A stretch of 64,000 bases of DNA from Gordonia amicalis NBRC 100051 = JCM 11271 (GCF_000332995.1 NZ_BANS01000017.1:62001-126000), one strand, 5' to 3'; numbered from the stretch's first letter, positions 1-13,957 are shown. The notes: generated by a model not told the origin, from the sequence alone. A program made the numbers and translations.

Positions 1-658
1 GAGCCAACGCCTCGATCACCCCGAGCTTGTCGGAGACCTTCGAGCCGCCGAGGACGACCGCGTAGGGGCGGGTCACCTCGTCGGTGAGCTTCGACAGGAC
101 CTCGACCTCGGCCGCCACCAGCTCTCCCGCGTAGTGCGGGAGGAGCTTGGCGACGTCGTAGACCGAGGCCTGCTTGCGGTGGACCACTCCGAAGCCGTCC
201 GACACGAACGCGCCGTCCTCGCCGACCAGTTCGACGAGGGCCTCGGCGAGCTTCTCGCGTTCGGCGTCGTCCTTGGAGGTCTCCCGCGGATCGAAGCGGA
301 TGTTCTCCAGGAGCAGGACGTCGCCGTCGGTGAGACCCTCCGCGCGGGCGAGCGCGTCGGTTCCGACCACGTCACCGGCGAGCTGCACGTTGCGGCCGAG
401 TTCCTCGCCGAGGCGCGCCGCGACGGGCGCGAGCGAGAACTTCGGGTCGGGCTCGCCCTTCGGACGACCCAGGTGCGCGGTGATGATCACCTTGGCACCG
501 GCGTCGATGAGCGCGTTGAGGGTGGGCAGGGAGGCGAGGATGCGGCCGGGATCGGTGATCGTCGACCCGTCGAGCGGGACGTTGAAATCCGAGCGGACCA
601 GCACTCCCCGACCCGAAACACCCTCTTCCAGAAGGTTCTTCAGAGTGGGAACACCCAT
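1..658 (-). CDS. pgk: phosphoglycerate kinase, N-terminal part (runs off the window)
   Basis: Glycolytic enzyme that transfers phosphate between 1,3-bisphosphoglycerate and ADP in the cytoplasm. The gene begins with ATG at 658, preceded by a GAGGAG ribosome-binding site, and the first 219 residues are present; the 3' end lies to the left of the window. The substrate-binding RSDFNVP motif is at residues 22-28 and HLGRPKGE at 62-69, both diagnostic of the N-terminal domain. It lies 38 bases downstream of gap on the same strand, the usual gap-pgk operon order, so both steps of lower glycolysis are probably co-transcribed. Confidence 0.97.
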   Translation of the reverse strand, partial: MGVPTLKNLLEEGVSGRGVLVRSDFNVPLDGSTITDPGRILASLPTLNALIDAGAKVIITAHLGRPKGEPDPKFSLAPVAARLGEELGRNVQLAGDVVGTDALARAEGLTDGDVLLLENIRFDPRETSKDDAEREKLAEALVELVGEDGAFVSDGFGVVHRKQASVYDVAKLLPHYAGELVAAEVEVLSKLTDEVTRPYAVVLGGSKVSDKLGVIEALA

Positions 659-696
659 GAGGCGTTGACTCCTCTTTCCGTTGTACGACGAGTGGA

Positions 697-1737
<1,041 letters not shown>

Positions 1738-1894
1738 TCATGGTCAGGCCTGTGGGTCAAGCCCTGCTGGCCGCGCCGTGAGCGGTCACCGATGGCACAC
1801 GAGTGATCCCCGGTCCGCACACGTCGACCTCAGCCTAGTAGGAGGGGTTCGGTCCGGCACACCGCAGGTCCGTCTGTCGGCTTTCCCGCTCCGC

Positions 1895-2878
1895 TCAGGC
1901 TTCGTCGAGGAGCTCCGAGGTGACCGCCGCCTCGGTATCCGGGATGCCGTCCTGGCGCGCCTTCTTGTCGGCCATCGACAGCAGACGGCGGATGCGCCCG
2001 GCGACGGCGTCCTTGGTCATCGGCGGGTCGGCGAGCTGGCCGAGTTCCTCGAGAGAGGCCTGCCGGTGGGTGATGCGCAGCTGGCCCGCCGCGACGAGGT
2101 GATCGGGCACCTCGTCGCCGAGGATCTCCAGAGCGCGTTCGACGCGAGCGGCCGCGGCCACCGCCGCGCGAGCCGAACGTCGGAGGTTGGCGTCGTCGAA
2201 GTTGGCGAGGCGGTTGGCGGTCGCACGCACTTCGCGGCGCATGCGGCGTTCCTCCCACACCAGGCGTGTGTCGTGGGCACCCATCCGCGTGAGCAGCGCG
2301 CCGATGGCCTCGCCGTCGCGGATGACGACACGGTCGGCGCCGCGGACCTCGCGGGCCTTCGCGGTGACGCCGAGCCGGCGGGCTGCGCCGACGAGTGCGA
2401 GCGCGGCCTCGGGTCCGGGGCAGCTGACCTCCAGCGCCGACGAACGCCCGGGCTCGGTCAGTGATCCATGGGCGAGAAATGCTCCGCGCCAAGCGGCTTC
2501 GGCATCCGCGACGCTACCGCCGACGACCTGGGCCGGAAGGCCGCGCACCGGGCGGCCACGCAGGTCGAGCAGGCCGGTCTGCCGGGCGAGGCCCTCGCCG
2601 TCCTTGGTGATGCGCACGATGTAGCGCGCCGACTTGCGCAGCCCGCCGCCGCGCAGGACGTGAACGTCGGAGCCGTAGCCGAAGAGGTCGTGGATCTCGC
2701 GTCGCAGGCGCCGCGCGACATTGCCCATGTCGACCTCGGCCTCCACCACGACGCGGCCCGCCACGATGTGCAGACCGCCGGCGAAACGCAGCAGCGCCGA
2801 CACCTCGGCTCTCCGGCAACTCACCTGAGTCACCGACAGGCGACTCAGCTCGTCTTTCACCGCCGCCGTCATCGCCAC
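1895..2878 (-). CDS. whiA: sporulation/septation regulator WhiA
   Basis: DNA-binding protein of the WhiA/DUF199 family, with a degenerate LAGLIDADG-like N-terminal region and a C-terminal helix-turn-helix. In Streptomyces it controls sporulation septation; in non-sporulating relatives its role is less clear. I chose the GTG at 2878 (protein begins (M)[13 protein letters not shown], 327 residues) because AGGAGG lies ten bases upstream and the mycobacterial homologue starts at the same place; an ATG at 2980 is in frame but would add a non-conserved leader that overlaps yvcK. It is the last gene of the uvrC-rapZ-yvcK-whiA cluster, conserved in Gram-positive bacteria. Confidence 0.95.
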   Translation of the reverse strand: MAMTAAVKDELSRLSVTQVSCRRAEVSALLRFAGGLHIVAGRVVVEAEVDMGNVARRLRREIHDLFGYGSDVHVLRGGGLRKSARYIVRITKDGEGLARQTGLLDLRGRPVRGLPAQVVGGSVADAEAAWRGAFLAHGSLTEPGRSSALEVSCPGPEAALALVGAARRLGVTAKAREVRGADRVVIRDGEAIGALLTRMGAHDTRLVWEERRMRREVRATANRLANFDDANLRRSARAAVAAAARVERALEILGDEVPDHLVAAGQLRITHRQASLEELGQLADPPMTKDAVAGRIRRLLSMADKKARQDGIPDTEAAVTSELLDEA

Positions 2879-2942
2879 CGGTCCCTGTCCTCCTGTCAAC
2901 AGCCCACACGTCCCTCGAGAAAACGCCGAATCATCGCCTGGC

Positions 2943-3962
2943 TCAGGCGTCCGCCCGGTCAGAGTAACGGTTCGATTCACCTTCGCACAGTTCGTTCACC
3001 ACGGCGGCGACTTTCGCCGGGTCATGGACCTGGCGGCCGGGTACCGCCACATCGCCGACGTTCAGTTCGGCGCCGAACAGTCCGGCCGCGCGTACGAGAT
3101 GCTCGCGCTCGCGTCCGGCCGGCACCGACGACGCGTCCACGAGGACGTGGTCGACGCGGAACGTGTCGGCATGGGCGTGCAGGACGTGCAGATGCCGCTC
3201 CACCGAGAACCCGGGCGTCTCCCCCGGTTCGGGTGCGAGGTTGACCGCGAGCACCTTTCGGGCGCCGGTGCGCTGCAACGCCTTGAGCTGCTCCGGCACC
3301 AGCACATGCGGGATCACGCTGGAGAACCAGGAACCCGGGCCGAGCATCACCAGGTCGGCGGATTCGATTGCCTCGACCGCACTTTCACAGGCCGGTGGAT
3401 CCTCGGGGATCAACCGCACGCGGCGCACCTTGCCGGGCGTCGTCGCGACCGCGACCTGGCCGCGGATCTCGCGGCTGATGCGCGGGTCGGCCTCGAGCCC
3501 GGACACGTCGGCCTCGATGTCGAGCGGGACGGTCGACATGGGCAGCACCTGTCCGACGATCCCGAACATCGACCGTAGCTCCTGCAGTGCGGCGACCGTG
3601 TCGCCGAGGACCTCGGTGAGACCGGCGAGCATCAGGTTGCCGATGGGGTGTCCGGCGAGTGCGCCGCGACCACCGAAGCGGTGTTGCAGCACCTCCGCCC
3701 ACAGCTCGTGGCGTCGTCGGGTGTCGGGATCTCCGGCGGTCTGGAAGTCCTCGAGCGCCTTCGGCGCAGACATCAACGCGGCCAGCGCCATTCGCAGATC
3801 ACCGGGCGGGATGAGTCCGAGCTCCGCACGCAGGCGGCCCGACGATCCCCCGTCGTCGGCGACCGTCACCACCGCGGTGATGTCGGTGCTCAGATAGCGC
3901 ATCGCGGTCAGCGTCGCGTACAGGCCGTGGCCGCCTCCGAGGGCGACGATCTTCCGGGTCAT
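2943..3962 (-). CDS. yvcK: YvcK-family (CofD-like) gluconeogenesis factor
   Basis: Member of the YvcK/CofD-like family (339 residues). In Bacillus and mycobacteria the family binds UDP-sugars and affects carbon partitioning and cell-wall integrity; the exact biochemical activity is not settled. The glycine-rich GGGHGL nucleotide-binding motif is at residues 9-14, followed by the conserved [11 protein letters not shown] segment near residues 36-46. Its start overlaps the end of rapZ by four bases and whiA follows 64 bases downstream, the standard arrangement of this cluster. Confidence 0.93.
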   Translation of the reverse strand: MTRKIVALGGGHGLYATLTAMRYLSTDITAVVTVADDGGSSGRLRAELGLIPPGDLRMALAALMSAPKALEDFQTAGDPDTRRRHELWAEVLQHRFGGRGALAGHPIGNLMLAGLTEVLGDTVAALQELRSMFGIVGQVLPMSTVPLDIEADVSGLEADPRISREIRGQVAVATTPGKVRRVRLIPEDPPACESAVEAIESADLVMLGPGSWFSSVIPHVLVPEQLKALQRTGARKVLAVNLAPEPGETPGFSVERHLHVLHAHADTFRVDHVLVDASSVPAGREREHLVRAAGLFGAELNVGDVAVPGRQVHDPAKVAAVVNELCEGESNRYSDRADA

Positions 3963-4927
3963 TCGCGCCCCAGATCACGGTGCATCACGCGCACGTCGTA
4001 GGAGGCCGCGCCGGCGTCGTCGACGGCCTTGCGGAGCCGGTGGGCGAGCTCCTCGGAGATCGCGACACTGCGATGTTTACCACCGGTGCAGCCGACACTG
4101 ATCGTCATGTAGCGCTTGCCTTCCCGCAGGTATCCGCGACCGACGATGGACACCAGGCCGGTGTAGAGGTCGAGGAAGTCACCGGCGTCGGGCTGGCCGA
4201 GGACGTAATCGCGGACCGGCGCCTCCTGACCGTTGTGGTCGCGCAGTTCGTCGATCCAGTGCGGATTGGGCAGGAACCGGACGTCGGCGACGAGATCGGA
4301 GTCGATGGGCAATCCGTACTTGAAGCCGAAGGACTGCACCGCGATGCTCAGCCGCGGTTCGGTGTCACCGGGTGCCACGCCTTCCACCACGGAGCGCAAC
4401 TTGGCCGCGGTCAGCCCCGAGGTCTCCACGACGAGGTCCGCCACGTTCTTGATGGGCGCCAGGATCGCACGTTCGCGGGCGATGCCCTCGACGAGGGTCT
4501 CCTTGCCCTGCAACGGGTGTCGGCGACGAACCTGTTCGAACCGGCGGACCAGGGCCTCCTCGCTCGCGTCGAGGTACAGCAGACGGGTACGAATCCCCGA
4601 CTGCCCGAGGCTGTCCCGCAGCTGCTCGAGTTCATGGGCCAGGTTGGGGTCGGAAGCACGCAGCACCATGGCGAGACGAGTGATCGTGGGGTCGCTCTCG
4701 CGGACCATCCCGACCATCGTCGAGATCAGTGAGGGCGGAACGTTGTCGGCGACGTACCAGCCGTCGTCCTCGAGTACGTTGGCCGCCGTCGAGCGACCCG
4801 CGCCGGACATGCCCGTGACGAACAGGACGGTCAGTTCGTCCGGCGCCGCGTCGGACGTGCCACCGGCCGGCCTCTCGTCGTGTTCGGCCTCGGCCCGTTC
4901 ACTCATCGACACCCCGTCCCGCGTCAC
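3959..4927 (-). CDS. rapZ: RapZ/YvcJ-type nucleotide-binding protein
   Basis: P-loop nucleotide-binding protein of the RapZ family (322 residues from the ATG at 4927; a second ATG at 4906 would give 315). In E. coli RapZ is an RNase adaptor controlling GlmS levels; in Gram-positives the homologue hydrolyses ATP/GTP and its target is less clear. The Walker A sequence GMSGAGRST is at residues 39-47 and the C-terminal half carries the conserved [10 protein letters not shown] motif. Both starts overlap the 3' end of uvrC, and the stop overlaps yvcK, so the genes are translationally coupled. Confidence 0.93.
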   Translation of the reverse strand: MTRDGVSMSERAEAEHDERPAGGTSDAAPDELTVLFVTGMSGAGRSTAANVLEDDGWYVADNVPPSLISTMVGMVRESDPTITRLAMVLRASDPNLAHELEQLRDSLGQSGIRTRLLYLDASEEALVRRFEQVRRRHPLQGKETLVEGIARERAILAPIKNVADLVVETSGLTAAKLRSVVEGVAPGDTEPRLSIAVQSFGFKYGLPIDSDLVADVRFLPNPHWIDELRDHNGQEAPVRDYVLGQPDAGDFLDLYTGLVSIVGRGYLREGKRYMTISVGCTGGKHRSVAISEELAHRLRKAVDDAGAASYDVRVMHRDLGRE

Positions 4928-6950
4928 CGGTCACCACCGTCATCTCTGCCTCGTTCACCGTCTCGCTCATCACCGGCGACACCGTCTCTGCAACCATGTC
5001 ACCGCCGAGTGCGGTCTGCACGGCACGCGCGGTGGTCAGGCCGATCCCGGGGACCTGGGCGATCTCCTCCAAGGATGCCTCACGTAGACGCGCGACCGAT
5101 CCGAAGTGCGTCACCAGCGCGGTGCGTCGCGTCTTCCCGAGACCCGGGATGCCGTCGAGCACCGACTCGGTCATCCGCTTGCTGCGCTTGCTGCGGTGGA
5201 AGGTGATGGCGAACCGGTGCGCCTCGTCGCGTACACGTTGCAGCAGGAACAGGGCCTGGCTGCTGCGCGGCAGGATCATGGGGTCGTCCTCGCCGGGCAC
5301 CCACACCTCTTCGAGGCGTTTGGCGAGTCCGATCACCGAGACGTCGGTGACGCCCAGTTCGTCGAGGACCGCCGCCGCCGCATGCACCTGAGGTGCACCG
5401 CCGTCGACGACGAACAGGTTGGGCGGATACGCGAACTTCCGTGGCTGCGCGGGGGTCTGGGGCTCGGCGCCGACCTCCCCCGACTCCGGTGGTGGTGCGT
5501 CGCGGTCGGCACGGTGACGCAGGAACCGGCGGCGGGTGACCTCGGCGATCGACGCGACGTCGTCGGAATGACCGTCACCGGCGGCGTGGCGGATCGAATA
5601 GTGCCGGTAGTCGGACTTGCGCGGCAGGCCGTCCTCGAACACGACGAGGGAGGCGACCACGTCGGTGCCCTGCACATGCGAGATGTCGACGCACTCGATG
5701 CGCAGCGGCGCCTGGTCGAGCATCAGCGACTCCTGAAGCTCGGTGAGCGCGGCCGACCGGGTGGTCAGGTCGCCGGCGCGTCGGAGCTTGTGCTGTGTGA
5801 GCGCTTCCCCGGCGTTCCGGGCAACGGTCTCGAACAGCGCCTTCTTGTCACCGCGCTGCGGCACCCGCAGGGTGACCCTGCTCCCCCGGAGTCCGGACAG
5901 CCATTCCTCGAGTTCGGCTGCGTTGGCCGGTAATTCGGGGACCAGCACCTCACGCGGCACCGACTCGCCGTGAGCGCGGTCCTCACCCACGTCGACCGTC
6001 GCGTCGAAATCGACCTGCGCACCGTAGAACTGCGTGATGAAGTCGCCGATGACATCGCCGTCGGTTCCGTTGTCGCTGCGCTCGACGACCCAGCCTCGCT
6101 GACCTCGGACGCGGCCGTCGCGCACGTGGAAGACCTGGACCGACACCTCGAGTTCGTCGCCGGCGACCGCGACGACGTCGGCGGTGGTGCCGTCTCCGAG
6201 CACCACGGCCTGCTTCTCCATGGCACGCCGCAGTGCGCCGATGTCGTCGCGCAGGCGGGCCGCGCGCTCGAAGTCGAGGTCCTCGGCAGCAGCCGTCATG
6301 TCACGTTCCAGCTTGCGGATCAACAGGTCGGTTCGGCCGGCCAGGAAGTCGCAGAAGTCCTCGACGATCTCGCGGTGTTCCTCGGCGTCGACCCGGCCGA
6401 TGCACGGTGCGGCACATTTGTCGATGTAGCCCAGCAGGCACGGACGGTCGATCTGCTGATGCCGCTTGAACACGCCCGCCGAGCAGGTCCGCGCCGGGAA
6501 CACCCGCGTCAGCAGGTCGACGGTCTCACGGATCGCCCATGCGTGGGAGTACGGCCCGAAGTAGCGCACGCCGCGGCGCCGCGGACCGCGGTAGACGAAC
6601 AGCCGCGGGTACTCCTCGTTGAGGGTGACGGCCAGCATCGGATAGGTCTTGTCGTCGCGGTAGCGGACGTTGAACCGCGGATCGAATTCCTTGATCCAGT
6701 TGTATTCGAGCTGGAGTGCCTCCACCTCGGTGCCCACGACGGTCCACTCGACCGACGCCGCCGTCGTCACCATCTGGCGGGTGCGCGGGTGCAGCGAGGC
6801 GATGTCGGCGAAGTACGACGTCAGGCGTGACCGGAGGTTCTTGGCCTTGCCCACGTAGATGACACGACCGTGCTCGTCACGGAACTTGTACACCCCGGGA
6901 TCGGTCGGGATGGTTCCGTGAGCAGGACGGTAGGTAGTCGGGTCGGCCAC
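4899..6950 (-). CDS. uvrC: excinuclease ABC subunit C
   Basis: Nuclease subunit of UvrABC nucleotide excision repair, which makes both incisions flanking a lesion. The 683-residue protein has the N-terminal GIY-YIG domain (GVYKF at about 19, VIYVGKAKN at about 30-38), a UVR helix region near 200-235, the RNase H-like endonuclease domain with [13 protein letters not shown] in the second half, and C-terminal helix-hairpin-helix motifs (IPGLGKTRR and VPGIGLTTA). The start is GTG at 6950. It sits between a PH-domain membrane protein and rapZ in a minus-strand run that starts with the riboflavin genes. Confidence 0.97.
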   Translation of the reverse strand: MADPTTYRPAHGTIPTDPGVYKFRDEHGRVIYVGKAKNLRSRLTSYFADIASLHPRTRQMVTTAASVEWTVVGTEVEALQLEYNWIKEFDPRFNVRYRDDKTYPMLAVTLNEEYPRLFVYRGPRRRGVRYFGPYSHAWAIRETVDLLTRVFPARTCSAGVFKRHQQIDRPCLLGYIDKCAAPCIGRVDAEEHREIVEDFCDFLAGRTDLLIRKLERDMTAAAEDLDFERAARLRDDIGALRRAMEKQAVVLGDGTTADVVAVAGDELEVSVQVFHVRDGRVRGQRGWVVERSDNGTDGDVIGDFITQFYGAQVDFDATVDVGEDRAHGESVPREVLVPELPANAAELEEWLSGLRGSRVTLRVPQRGDKKALFETVARNAGEALTQHKLRRAGDLTTRSAALTELQESLMLDQAPLRIECVDISHVQGTDVVASLVVFEDGLPRKSDYRHYSIRHAAGDGHSDDVASIAEVTRRRFLRHRADRDAPPPESGEVGAEPQTPAQPRKFAYPPNLFVVDGGAPQVHAAAAVLDELGVTDVSVIGLAKRLEEVWVPGEDDPMILPRSSQALFLLQRVRDEAHRFAITFHRSKRSKRMTESVLDGIPGLGKTRRTALVTHFGSVARLREASLEEIAQVPGIGLTTARAVQTALGGDMVAETVSPVMSETVNEAEMTVVTGDAGRGVDE

Positions 6951-6960
6951 GTGTTCCAGG

Positions 6961-9270
<2,310 letters not shown>

Positions 9271-9274
<4 letters not shown>

Positions 9275-9915
9275 TTCGCCTCTGTCACATCAAGCGCAGG
9301 GACATCTCTGTGCTCGGAGCCCAGGTGAAGGCGCTCCACGTACTTCGCGATCACGTCGACCTCGAGGTTGACCACGGTGCCCGGCGTGGTGGCACCGAGG
9401 TTGGTCTCGTTGAGAGTGGTGGGGATCAGGGAGATCTCGAACCACGAGTCGTCACCCGATCCGCCGACCGACGAGACGGTCAACGACACCCCGTCGACGG
9501 TGATCGACCCCTTCTCGACGAGGTAGCGGGTCAGCTTCTCCGGGACGCCGATCCGCACGACCGTCCAGTTCTCCGACGGACTGACGGACAGGACGCGCCC
9601 GGTCCCGTCGACGTGGCCCTGCACGATGTGGCCGCCGAAACGCCCGTTCGCGGGCATGGCGCGCTCGAGATTGACGGTGCTCCCCGCGGCGAGGTCGGAC
9701 AGGGAGCTGCGGCGCAGCGTCTCACCCATCACGTCCACGGTGAACTCCCCGGGACGGAGGTCGACGACGGTCAGACACACGCCGTTGACCGCGATGGAGT
9801 CGCCGTGGCCCGCATCGGCGGTGACGATGGGTCCCCGCACGGTGAAGCGGGCTGCATCAGAGAGATCCTCGCGGTCGGCGATGACGCCGAGTTCCTCCAC
9901 GATTCCGGTGAACAC
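9271..9915 (-). CDS. ribE: riboflavin synthase, alpha chain
   Basis: Last enzyme of riboflavin synthesis: two lumazine molecules dismutate to riboflavin. The 214-residue protein begins FTGIVEELG, the family signature, and consists of two lumazine-binding repeats (about 1-97 and 98-195), the second starting [10 protein letters not shown]. The GTG at 9915 is the start because the conserved FTGIVEE follows directly and AGGAGG lies five bases upstream. It is the first gene after the FMN riboswitch (9964-10112), about 50 bases away, so it is the direct target of FMN-dependent control. The symbol ribC is used in some species. Confidence 0.97.
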
Positions 9916-9963
9916 GCACTCCTCCTGCTCGCTCGGAGCAGACAGGGCGGCACTGTGTCGCCT

Positions 9964-10112
<149 letters not shown>

Positions 10113-10123
10113 TGGTGACATCG

Positions 10124-10129
10124 ACGCTA
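10124..10129 (-). promoter_or_regulatory. candidate -10 box for the FMN riboswitch transcript
   Basis: The hexamer TAGCGT on the minus strand fits the actinobacterial TANNNT -10 pattern and lies eleven bases before the closing helix of the riboswitch, a sensible distance for a transcript that begins just before P1. No clear -35 box is seen. It would give ribE-ribBA-ribH a promoter independent of rpe-ribD. Confidence 0.4.
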
Positions 10130-10210
10130 GCACGATGCAAGAACGGCGTCGCATTGCGATTTCGCTGAGTGAAATGGATGCCTGTCGGTGTGTCGCTCAT
10201 CTCGGCCTGC

Positions 10211-11236
10211 TCAGTCCTGCCGGATCGTCGGCGAACGCCGTGCGAGTGTGATCAAGACGTCATCGCCGAGCGTCGTCGTGTGCGCGGTGCGGAACCTCTT
10301 GGCGTCGGCGAGCGTGGTGACACCGGGTATCTCGACCGAGCTACGACCGGCGCCCAGCACCATCGGCGCCACGTAGGCGTGCACCTCGTCGACGAGCCCG
10401 GCGTCGAAGAAGGCGCCCAGGATGTGCGGGCCGCCCTCCACCAGGACCCAGAGCGCGTCGGGAAGTGCGGCGAGGACGTCGGCCGGGTCGTGTGATCGGA
10501 CCAGGACCAGCGGCCCTCCGGTGTCGTCGCGGAGGTTGGCGTCGGTGGGCAGGTCGCGGTGTCCGAGCACCACGCGTGCCGGCTGCTGTGGGTACAGGCC
10601 GCCGGCAGAGGTGCGGGCGGTGAGCGTGGGGTTGTCGGCGAGTGCGGTGCCGGTGCCGATTACGATGGCGTCGAGGCGTGCGCGCTGCCGGTGGGCGTGG
10701 TCGCGCGCTTCGGGGCCGGTGATCCACTGACTGGTGCCGTCGGGTGCGGCGATCCGGCCGTCGACGCCGGCGGCGATCTTGGCGGTGACCATCGGCCGCC
10801 CGAGCCGCTGTCGGGTGAGCCACGGACGCAGTGGACCGTTCTCCACGGTGTCGGCCGCGACTCCCCCGGTCACCCGGACGCCGGCAGCTCGCAGGGTGTC
10901 GGCGCCGCCCGCGGCGACCGGGTTGGGGTCACCGACCGCGTAGTGGACCTCGGCAACGCCCGCTTCGATGAGTGCCTGCGAACACGGCCCGGTGCGCCCG
11001 GTGTGGTTACAGGGCTCGAGCGTGACGATCGCGGTACCGCCCCGCGCTGCCTCGCCGGCCGCGCGCAGTGCCATCACCTCGGCATGCGGGCCGCCCGGCG
11101 GTTGGGTCGCACCGACGCCCGCCAGGGTGCCGTCGGCCGCCAGGATCACTGCTCCGACAGGAGGATTGGGTGAACTGACACCCATGGCCGCATACGACGC
11201 CTCGATGGCGCGATCCATGGCGGCGGCGATGTCCAC
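10211..11236 (-). CDS. ribD: bifunctional diaminohydroxyphosphoribosylaminopyrimidine deaminase / 5-amino-6-(5-phosphoribosylamino)uracil reductase
   Basis: Carries out the second and third steps of the riboflavin pathway. The N-terminal zinc deaminase domain (about 1-145) shows HAEV at 51-54 and PCNHTGRTGPC at 75-85, which supply the zinc ligands and catalytic glutamate. The C-terminal RibD_C reductase domain (about 150-335) begins near PMVTAKIAAGVDGRIA and binds NADPH. The length of 341 residues is normal. The start is GTG at 11236, eight bases after rpe. Unlike ribE-ribBA-ribH it is upstream of the FMN riboswitch. Confidence 0.96.
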   Translation of the reverse strand: MDIAAAMDRAIEASYAAMGVSSPNPPVGAVILAADGTLAGVGATQPPGGPHAEVMALRAAGEAARGGTAIVTLEPCNHTGRTGPCSQALIEAGVAEVHYAVGDPNPVAAGGADTLRAAGVRVTGGVAADTVENGPLRPWLTRQRLGRPMVTAKIAAGVDGRIAAPDGTSQWITGPEARDHAHRQRARLDAIVIGTGTALADNPTLTARTSAGGLYPQQPARVVLGHRDLPTDANLRDDTGGPLVLVRSHDPADVLAALPDALWVLVEGGPHILGAFFDAGLVDEVHAYVAPMVLGAGRSSVEIPGVTTLADAKRFRTAHTTTLGDDVLITLARRSPTIRQD

Positions 11237-11244
11237 GAGGTGCG

Positions 11245-11949
11245 TCAGACGTCGCTCTTGGCGCGCGCCCGGGCGGCGGATTCGCGCAGGGCGGCGACGG
11301 CCTGGCCCGGGTCGGCGGCACCGTAGACGGCCGAGCCCGCGACGAAGCAGTCGATTCCGGCCTCGGCGGCTTCTTCGATGGTGTCGGCGTTGATGCCGCC
11401 GTCGATCTCGACGAGCAGCCTCAGGTCCTCGGCGTCGATGAACTTGCGGATGGCGCGGGCCTTCTCGAGGACCTCGGGCATGAACTTCTGTCCGCCGAAG
11501 CCGGGTTCGACACTCATGATCAGCAGGGTGTCGAAGTCGCGGAGGATCTCCAGATAGGGATCGAGCGGGGTACCCGGCTTGAGCGACAGACCGGCCTTCG
11601 CGCCGGCGGCGCGGATGTCGCGGGCGACGCCGATCGGGTTCTCGGTCGCCTCCGCATGGAAAGTGACGTTGTACGCGCCGGCCTCGGCGTACGGCGGCGC
11701 CCAGCGCTCGGGGTTCTCGATCATCAGATGGCAGTCGAGCGGGATGTCGGTCGCCTTCAGCAGGCTCTCGACGATCGGCAGACCCAGGGTCAGGTTCGGC
11801 ACGAAGTGCGCGTCCATGACGTCGACGTGCAACCAGTCGGCGCGGGTGGCACCCGGCTTGGCGACAGCGGCCGCCTCGTCGGCGAGATTCGCGAAGTCCG
11901 CGGACAGGATGGACGGGGCGATCATGGGCGCGTTACCGGCGGTGCACAT
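11245..11949 (-). CDS. rpe: ribulose-phosphate 3-epimerase
   Basis: Pentose phosphate pathway enzyme interconverting ribulose 5-phosphate and xylulose 5-phosphate; it also shapes the pool of the RibB substrate. The TIM-barrel protein (234 residues) starts with [11 protein letters not shown] at residues 9-19 and has [24 protein letters not shown] and the phosphate-binding [11 protein letters not shown] chose the ATG at 11949 because a TACACT -10 box lies eight bases upstream and mycobacterial Rpe also has a short leader before IAPSIL; the ATG at 11925 is an alternative. It follows the accessory patch that separates it from rsmB. Confidence 0.95.
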   Translation of the reverse strand: MCTAGNAPMIAPSILSADFANLADEAAAVAKPGATRADWLHVDVMDAHFVPNLTLGLPIVESLLKATDIPLDCHLMIENPERWAPPYAEAGAYNVTFHAEATENPIGVARDIRAAGAKAGLSLKPGTPLDPYLEILRDFDTLLIMSVEPGFGGQKFMPEVLEKARAIRKFIDAEDLRLLVEIDGGINADTIEEAAEAGIDCFVAGSAVYGAADPGQAVAALRESAARARAKSDV

Positions 11950-11957
11950 GGTGAACA

Positions 11958-11963
11958 AGTGTA
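11958..11963 (-). promoter_or_regulatory. candidate -10 box for rpe (leaderless geometry)
   Basis: TACACT on the minus strand fits TANNNT and ends eight bases before the rpe ATG at 11949, so the transcript would begin at or next to the start codon. No good Shine-Dalgarno sequence is present, which agrees with a leaderless message. No convincing -35 is visible. Confidence 0.35.
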
Positions 11964-12001
11964 GGACGAGGTGGGTCTGCGGACGAAAGCGCTCGGGTGT
12001 C

Positions 12002-12390
12002 TCAGACCCCGCCGGCCGGCCACCCGGGGGACGGCAGAAGCGTCGGCCAGGGCTGCAATCCCTCTTCGACGCCAACCGCGGGCAGATCCGGGTTCGGGGG
12101 GAGGGCATCGCACGCCACGATATCGGCCCGGTTCTCGGGTCCGACGCCGAGTCGGTCGTAGAAGGTGACGTGCCAGTTTCCGAACACGGAATGCGAAGGA
12201 GCCCGCCTGGCGCCTTCTTGTTTCGCTGACGGGCTTCCGCTCTCCGACCGCGTGAACTCGATCGTGACCGATCCGTGGTACGCGATACGCCGGGAACTGA
12301 GGGCCAGTCCTGAGGCACACCACAGCCCGCAACTACGACCGCGAGGAGTAAGCACCCGACGAAATGGGCTCTCCCAAAACGATCCGCCAT
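12002..12390 (-). pseudogene. frameshifted lipoprotein, function unknown
   Basis: The ATG at 12390 opens a lipoprotein signal peptide ([12 protein letters not shown], then a hydrophobic stretch ending in the lipobox VAGC at about residues 20-23), but this frame soon becomes an Arg/Ser-rich, protein-unlike sequence. A different frame, closed by the TGA at 12002-12004, reads protein-like sequence including [10 protein letters not shown] and [20 protein letters not shown] but has no signal peptide of its own. A one-base loss (or two-base gain) between about 12310 and 12360 would join the two. The product would be about 128 residues long. Codon use is poorer in GC at third positions than the neighbours near its start. 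It may be a real pseudogene or a sequencing error. Confidence 0.5.
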
Positions 12391-12507
12391 CAGGTCCGTT
12401 CCCCCGTCCCCGGCGCAGACGCTCACGACGACACGCCACGTCAGACAACCTAATAGAGCCTACGAATGTCGGGAAGTGTCATCCACAACCCGGACTCGAC
12501 CGAAGAC

Positions 12508-13845
12508 TCAGGCCACCGCGAGCAACTGCAGAAGCTTCGTTTCGATGCCGCTTCGTCTGGGGTCTCGATGCCCGACGACCGGCGGTGCAGTACTCCGATG
12601 TCGTGCACCGGTCGGAGTGATGACGTCGATGACCCGGATGTCGCCGGCCACGCGGACCGAATATGTCCAGCCATCGGCCTCTTTCGCACGATTGTGGGTG
12701 ACGCAGATGCCGTCGGCGTTGGCCTCGCTCGTGGGACCGTCGTGACGATGGGGTTTCGCGTGATCGATCTCCGTGATGGGCGCACCGCAGTACGGAGTGC
12801 GGCACCGCTGATCTCGTAACCGGATGAAGTGCGCGAGTGCGGGAGGGAACCCGCGGGAACGGGACTCCATCGTCACCAACGCACCATCGGACGGACGTGC
12901 ATAGAGGCGACGCAGCGTCGAGGCGGTCTCACCATCCGGCGAAACCGAAGCAGAGACAAGTTCCCGCGCCACTTCTGCCGGAACAGGTCCGTACCCCACC
13001 ACTTCCGCGGCCGAATCGTTCAGCCCGAGCAGACACTCATCGGACATCATCATGTCCACCGCAACCGGAACAGGCTCTGCGGCAGCGCGACCGGTGACGC
13101 GTTCGACCAGCGTGTCGGCCATGATCTGGGCGTGGGTGCGATCGTCTGCACCGAGCACCGAATCGGCGTGCTTCTTGAGCGCGGCGTACACCGAGATCCC
13201 CTGCGCCATCGGCAACAGCGCCGACAGCTTGGTCATCAGATCGGGCGCCGGCCGCACGCTGACGCGACGATCTTTCTCGGCCTTGGCCTTTCGCGCGACC
13301 ACTGCCGCCGGCTCGAGTTCGTAGGCGTGACGCTTCGCCCTGGCTTCGATCTCTCGATCGGAAGCACCCACCAGGGCCTGACGGTCGTCACACACCCGCC
13401 GGTCGATCTCCTTCCGCGATTCGCGAGTCAGATAAGCGGTTTCGTGGACGAGGATCGTGGCTCGCCATTCTGTCAACACCCCGTCCGTGAGTGCGGCCAT
13501 CGTGTGCGGCATCTCGTGCGCCAGAGCACGAGCGAACCCGAGGTACTGACTCCCCTTCTGCGGTGAGGCCTTGCGCGCCAGCCCGACTTCAGCGGCGAGC
13601 CCTCGACCCCGTCGCTGCTGCGGTACATTCCGCGCCGCCTCATCGTCAGCACGCAACTGATCGAGGTTCGCGGTCTCACGCACCTGGGCCGCAGCGCACG
13701 CCGACTTGATCTCCTCGAGCACAGTCAGCCGCTCCACCGACTCGGCCTCGCCAGCCCCCGCAGCCATGCCGGCAAGGAGGCTCACGAGAGCGCGCAAGTC
13801 ACCCGTTGACGGCCTCCGCGTTTCCGCTACATCGGTTTCGTACAT
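12508..13845 (-). CDS. DUF222/13E12-family HNH endonuclease
   Basis: Protein of 445 residues of the DUF222 plus HNH family that is multiplied in mycobacteria (REP13E12 repeats) and in Gordonia and Rhodococcus. The N-terminal two thirds are the helical DUF222 region; the C-terminal HNH nuclease site shows CRTPYCGAPITEIDH, followed by an H and by GICVTHNRAKE. The substrate is unknown. I chose ATG 13845 because a TACTAT -10 box lies seven bases upstream; an in-frame ATG at 13914 would add 23 residues. It is divergent from an arsR-like gene inside an accessory patch. The active-site residues are intact, so the protein may be functional. Confidence 0.9.
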   Translation of the reverse strand: MYETDVAETRRPSTGDLRALVSLLAGMAAGAGEAESVERLTVLEEIKSACAAAQVRETANLDQLRADDEAARNVPQQRRGRGLAAEVGLARKASPQKGSQYLGFARALAHEMPHTMAALTDGVLTEWRATILVHETAYLTRESRKEIDRRVCDDRQALVGASDREIEARAKRHAYELEPAAVVARKAKAEKDRRVSVRPAPDLMTKLSALLPMAQGISVYAALKKHADSVLGADDRTHAQIMADTLVERVTGRAAAEPVPVAVDMMMSDECLLGLNDSAAEVVGYGPVPAEVARELVSASVSPDGETASTLRRLYARPSDGALVTMESRSRGFPPALAHFIRLRDQRCRTPYCGAPITEIDHAKPHRHDGPTSEANADGICVTHNRAKEADGWTYSVRVAGDIRVIDVITPTGARHRSTAPPVVGHRDPRRSGIETKLLQLLAVA

Positions 13846-13852
13846 ACGTTCG

Positions 13853-13858
13853 ATAGTA
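13853..13858 (-). promoter_or_regulatory. candidate -10 box for the HNH gene (leaderless geometry)
   Basis: TACTAT on the minus strand ends seven bases before the ATG at 13845. That spacing places the transcription start on the start codon and supports the choice of this ATG over 13914. No clear -35 is seen. Confidence 0.4.
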
Positions 13859-13911
13859 CCTGAATACTCACTGCTCCGCCGCGCCTTTCCACAACCATTT
13901 CTCACCCAGAT

Positions 13912-13955
13912 CACTTAGCCGTTGAGTTCAGCGACAAACCATGCAACACTTAGCC
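13912..13955. promoter_or_regulatory. 9-bp direct repeat in the HNH/arsR divergent region
   Basis: The sequence CACTTAGCC occurs at 13912-13920 and again at 13947-13955, the second copy ending two bases before the ATG of the ArsR-type regulator. It lies in the 112-bp region between two divergent genes and could be an operator for the regulator. ArsR-family operators are more often inverted repeats, so the role is a guess. Confidence 0.25.
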
Positions 13956-13957
13956 AC

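Noticed and set aside
1895-2980. A longer whiA start at 2980
   Set aside because: The extra 34 residues overlap yvcK, are not like WhiA N-termini, and the GTG at 2878 has an AGGAGG site.
12508-13845. HNH gene as part of an insertion sequence or intron
   Set aside because: The DUF222 architecture is not a transposase, no terminal inverted repeats or target duplications were seen at the ends, and no interrupted gene surrounds it.
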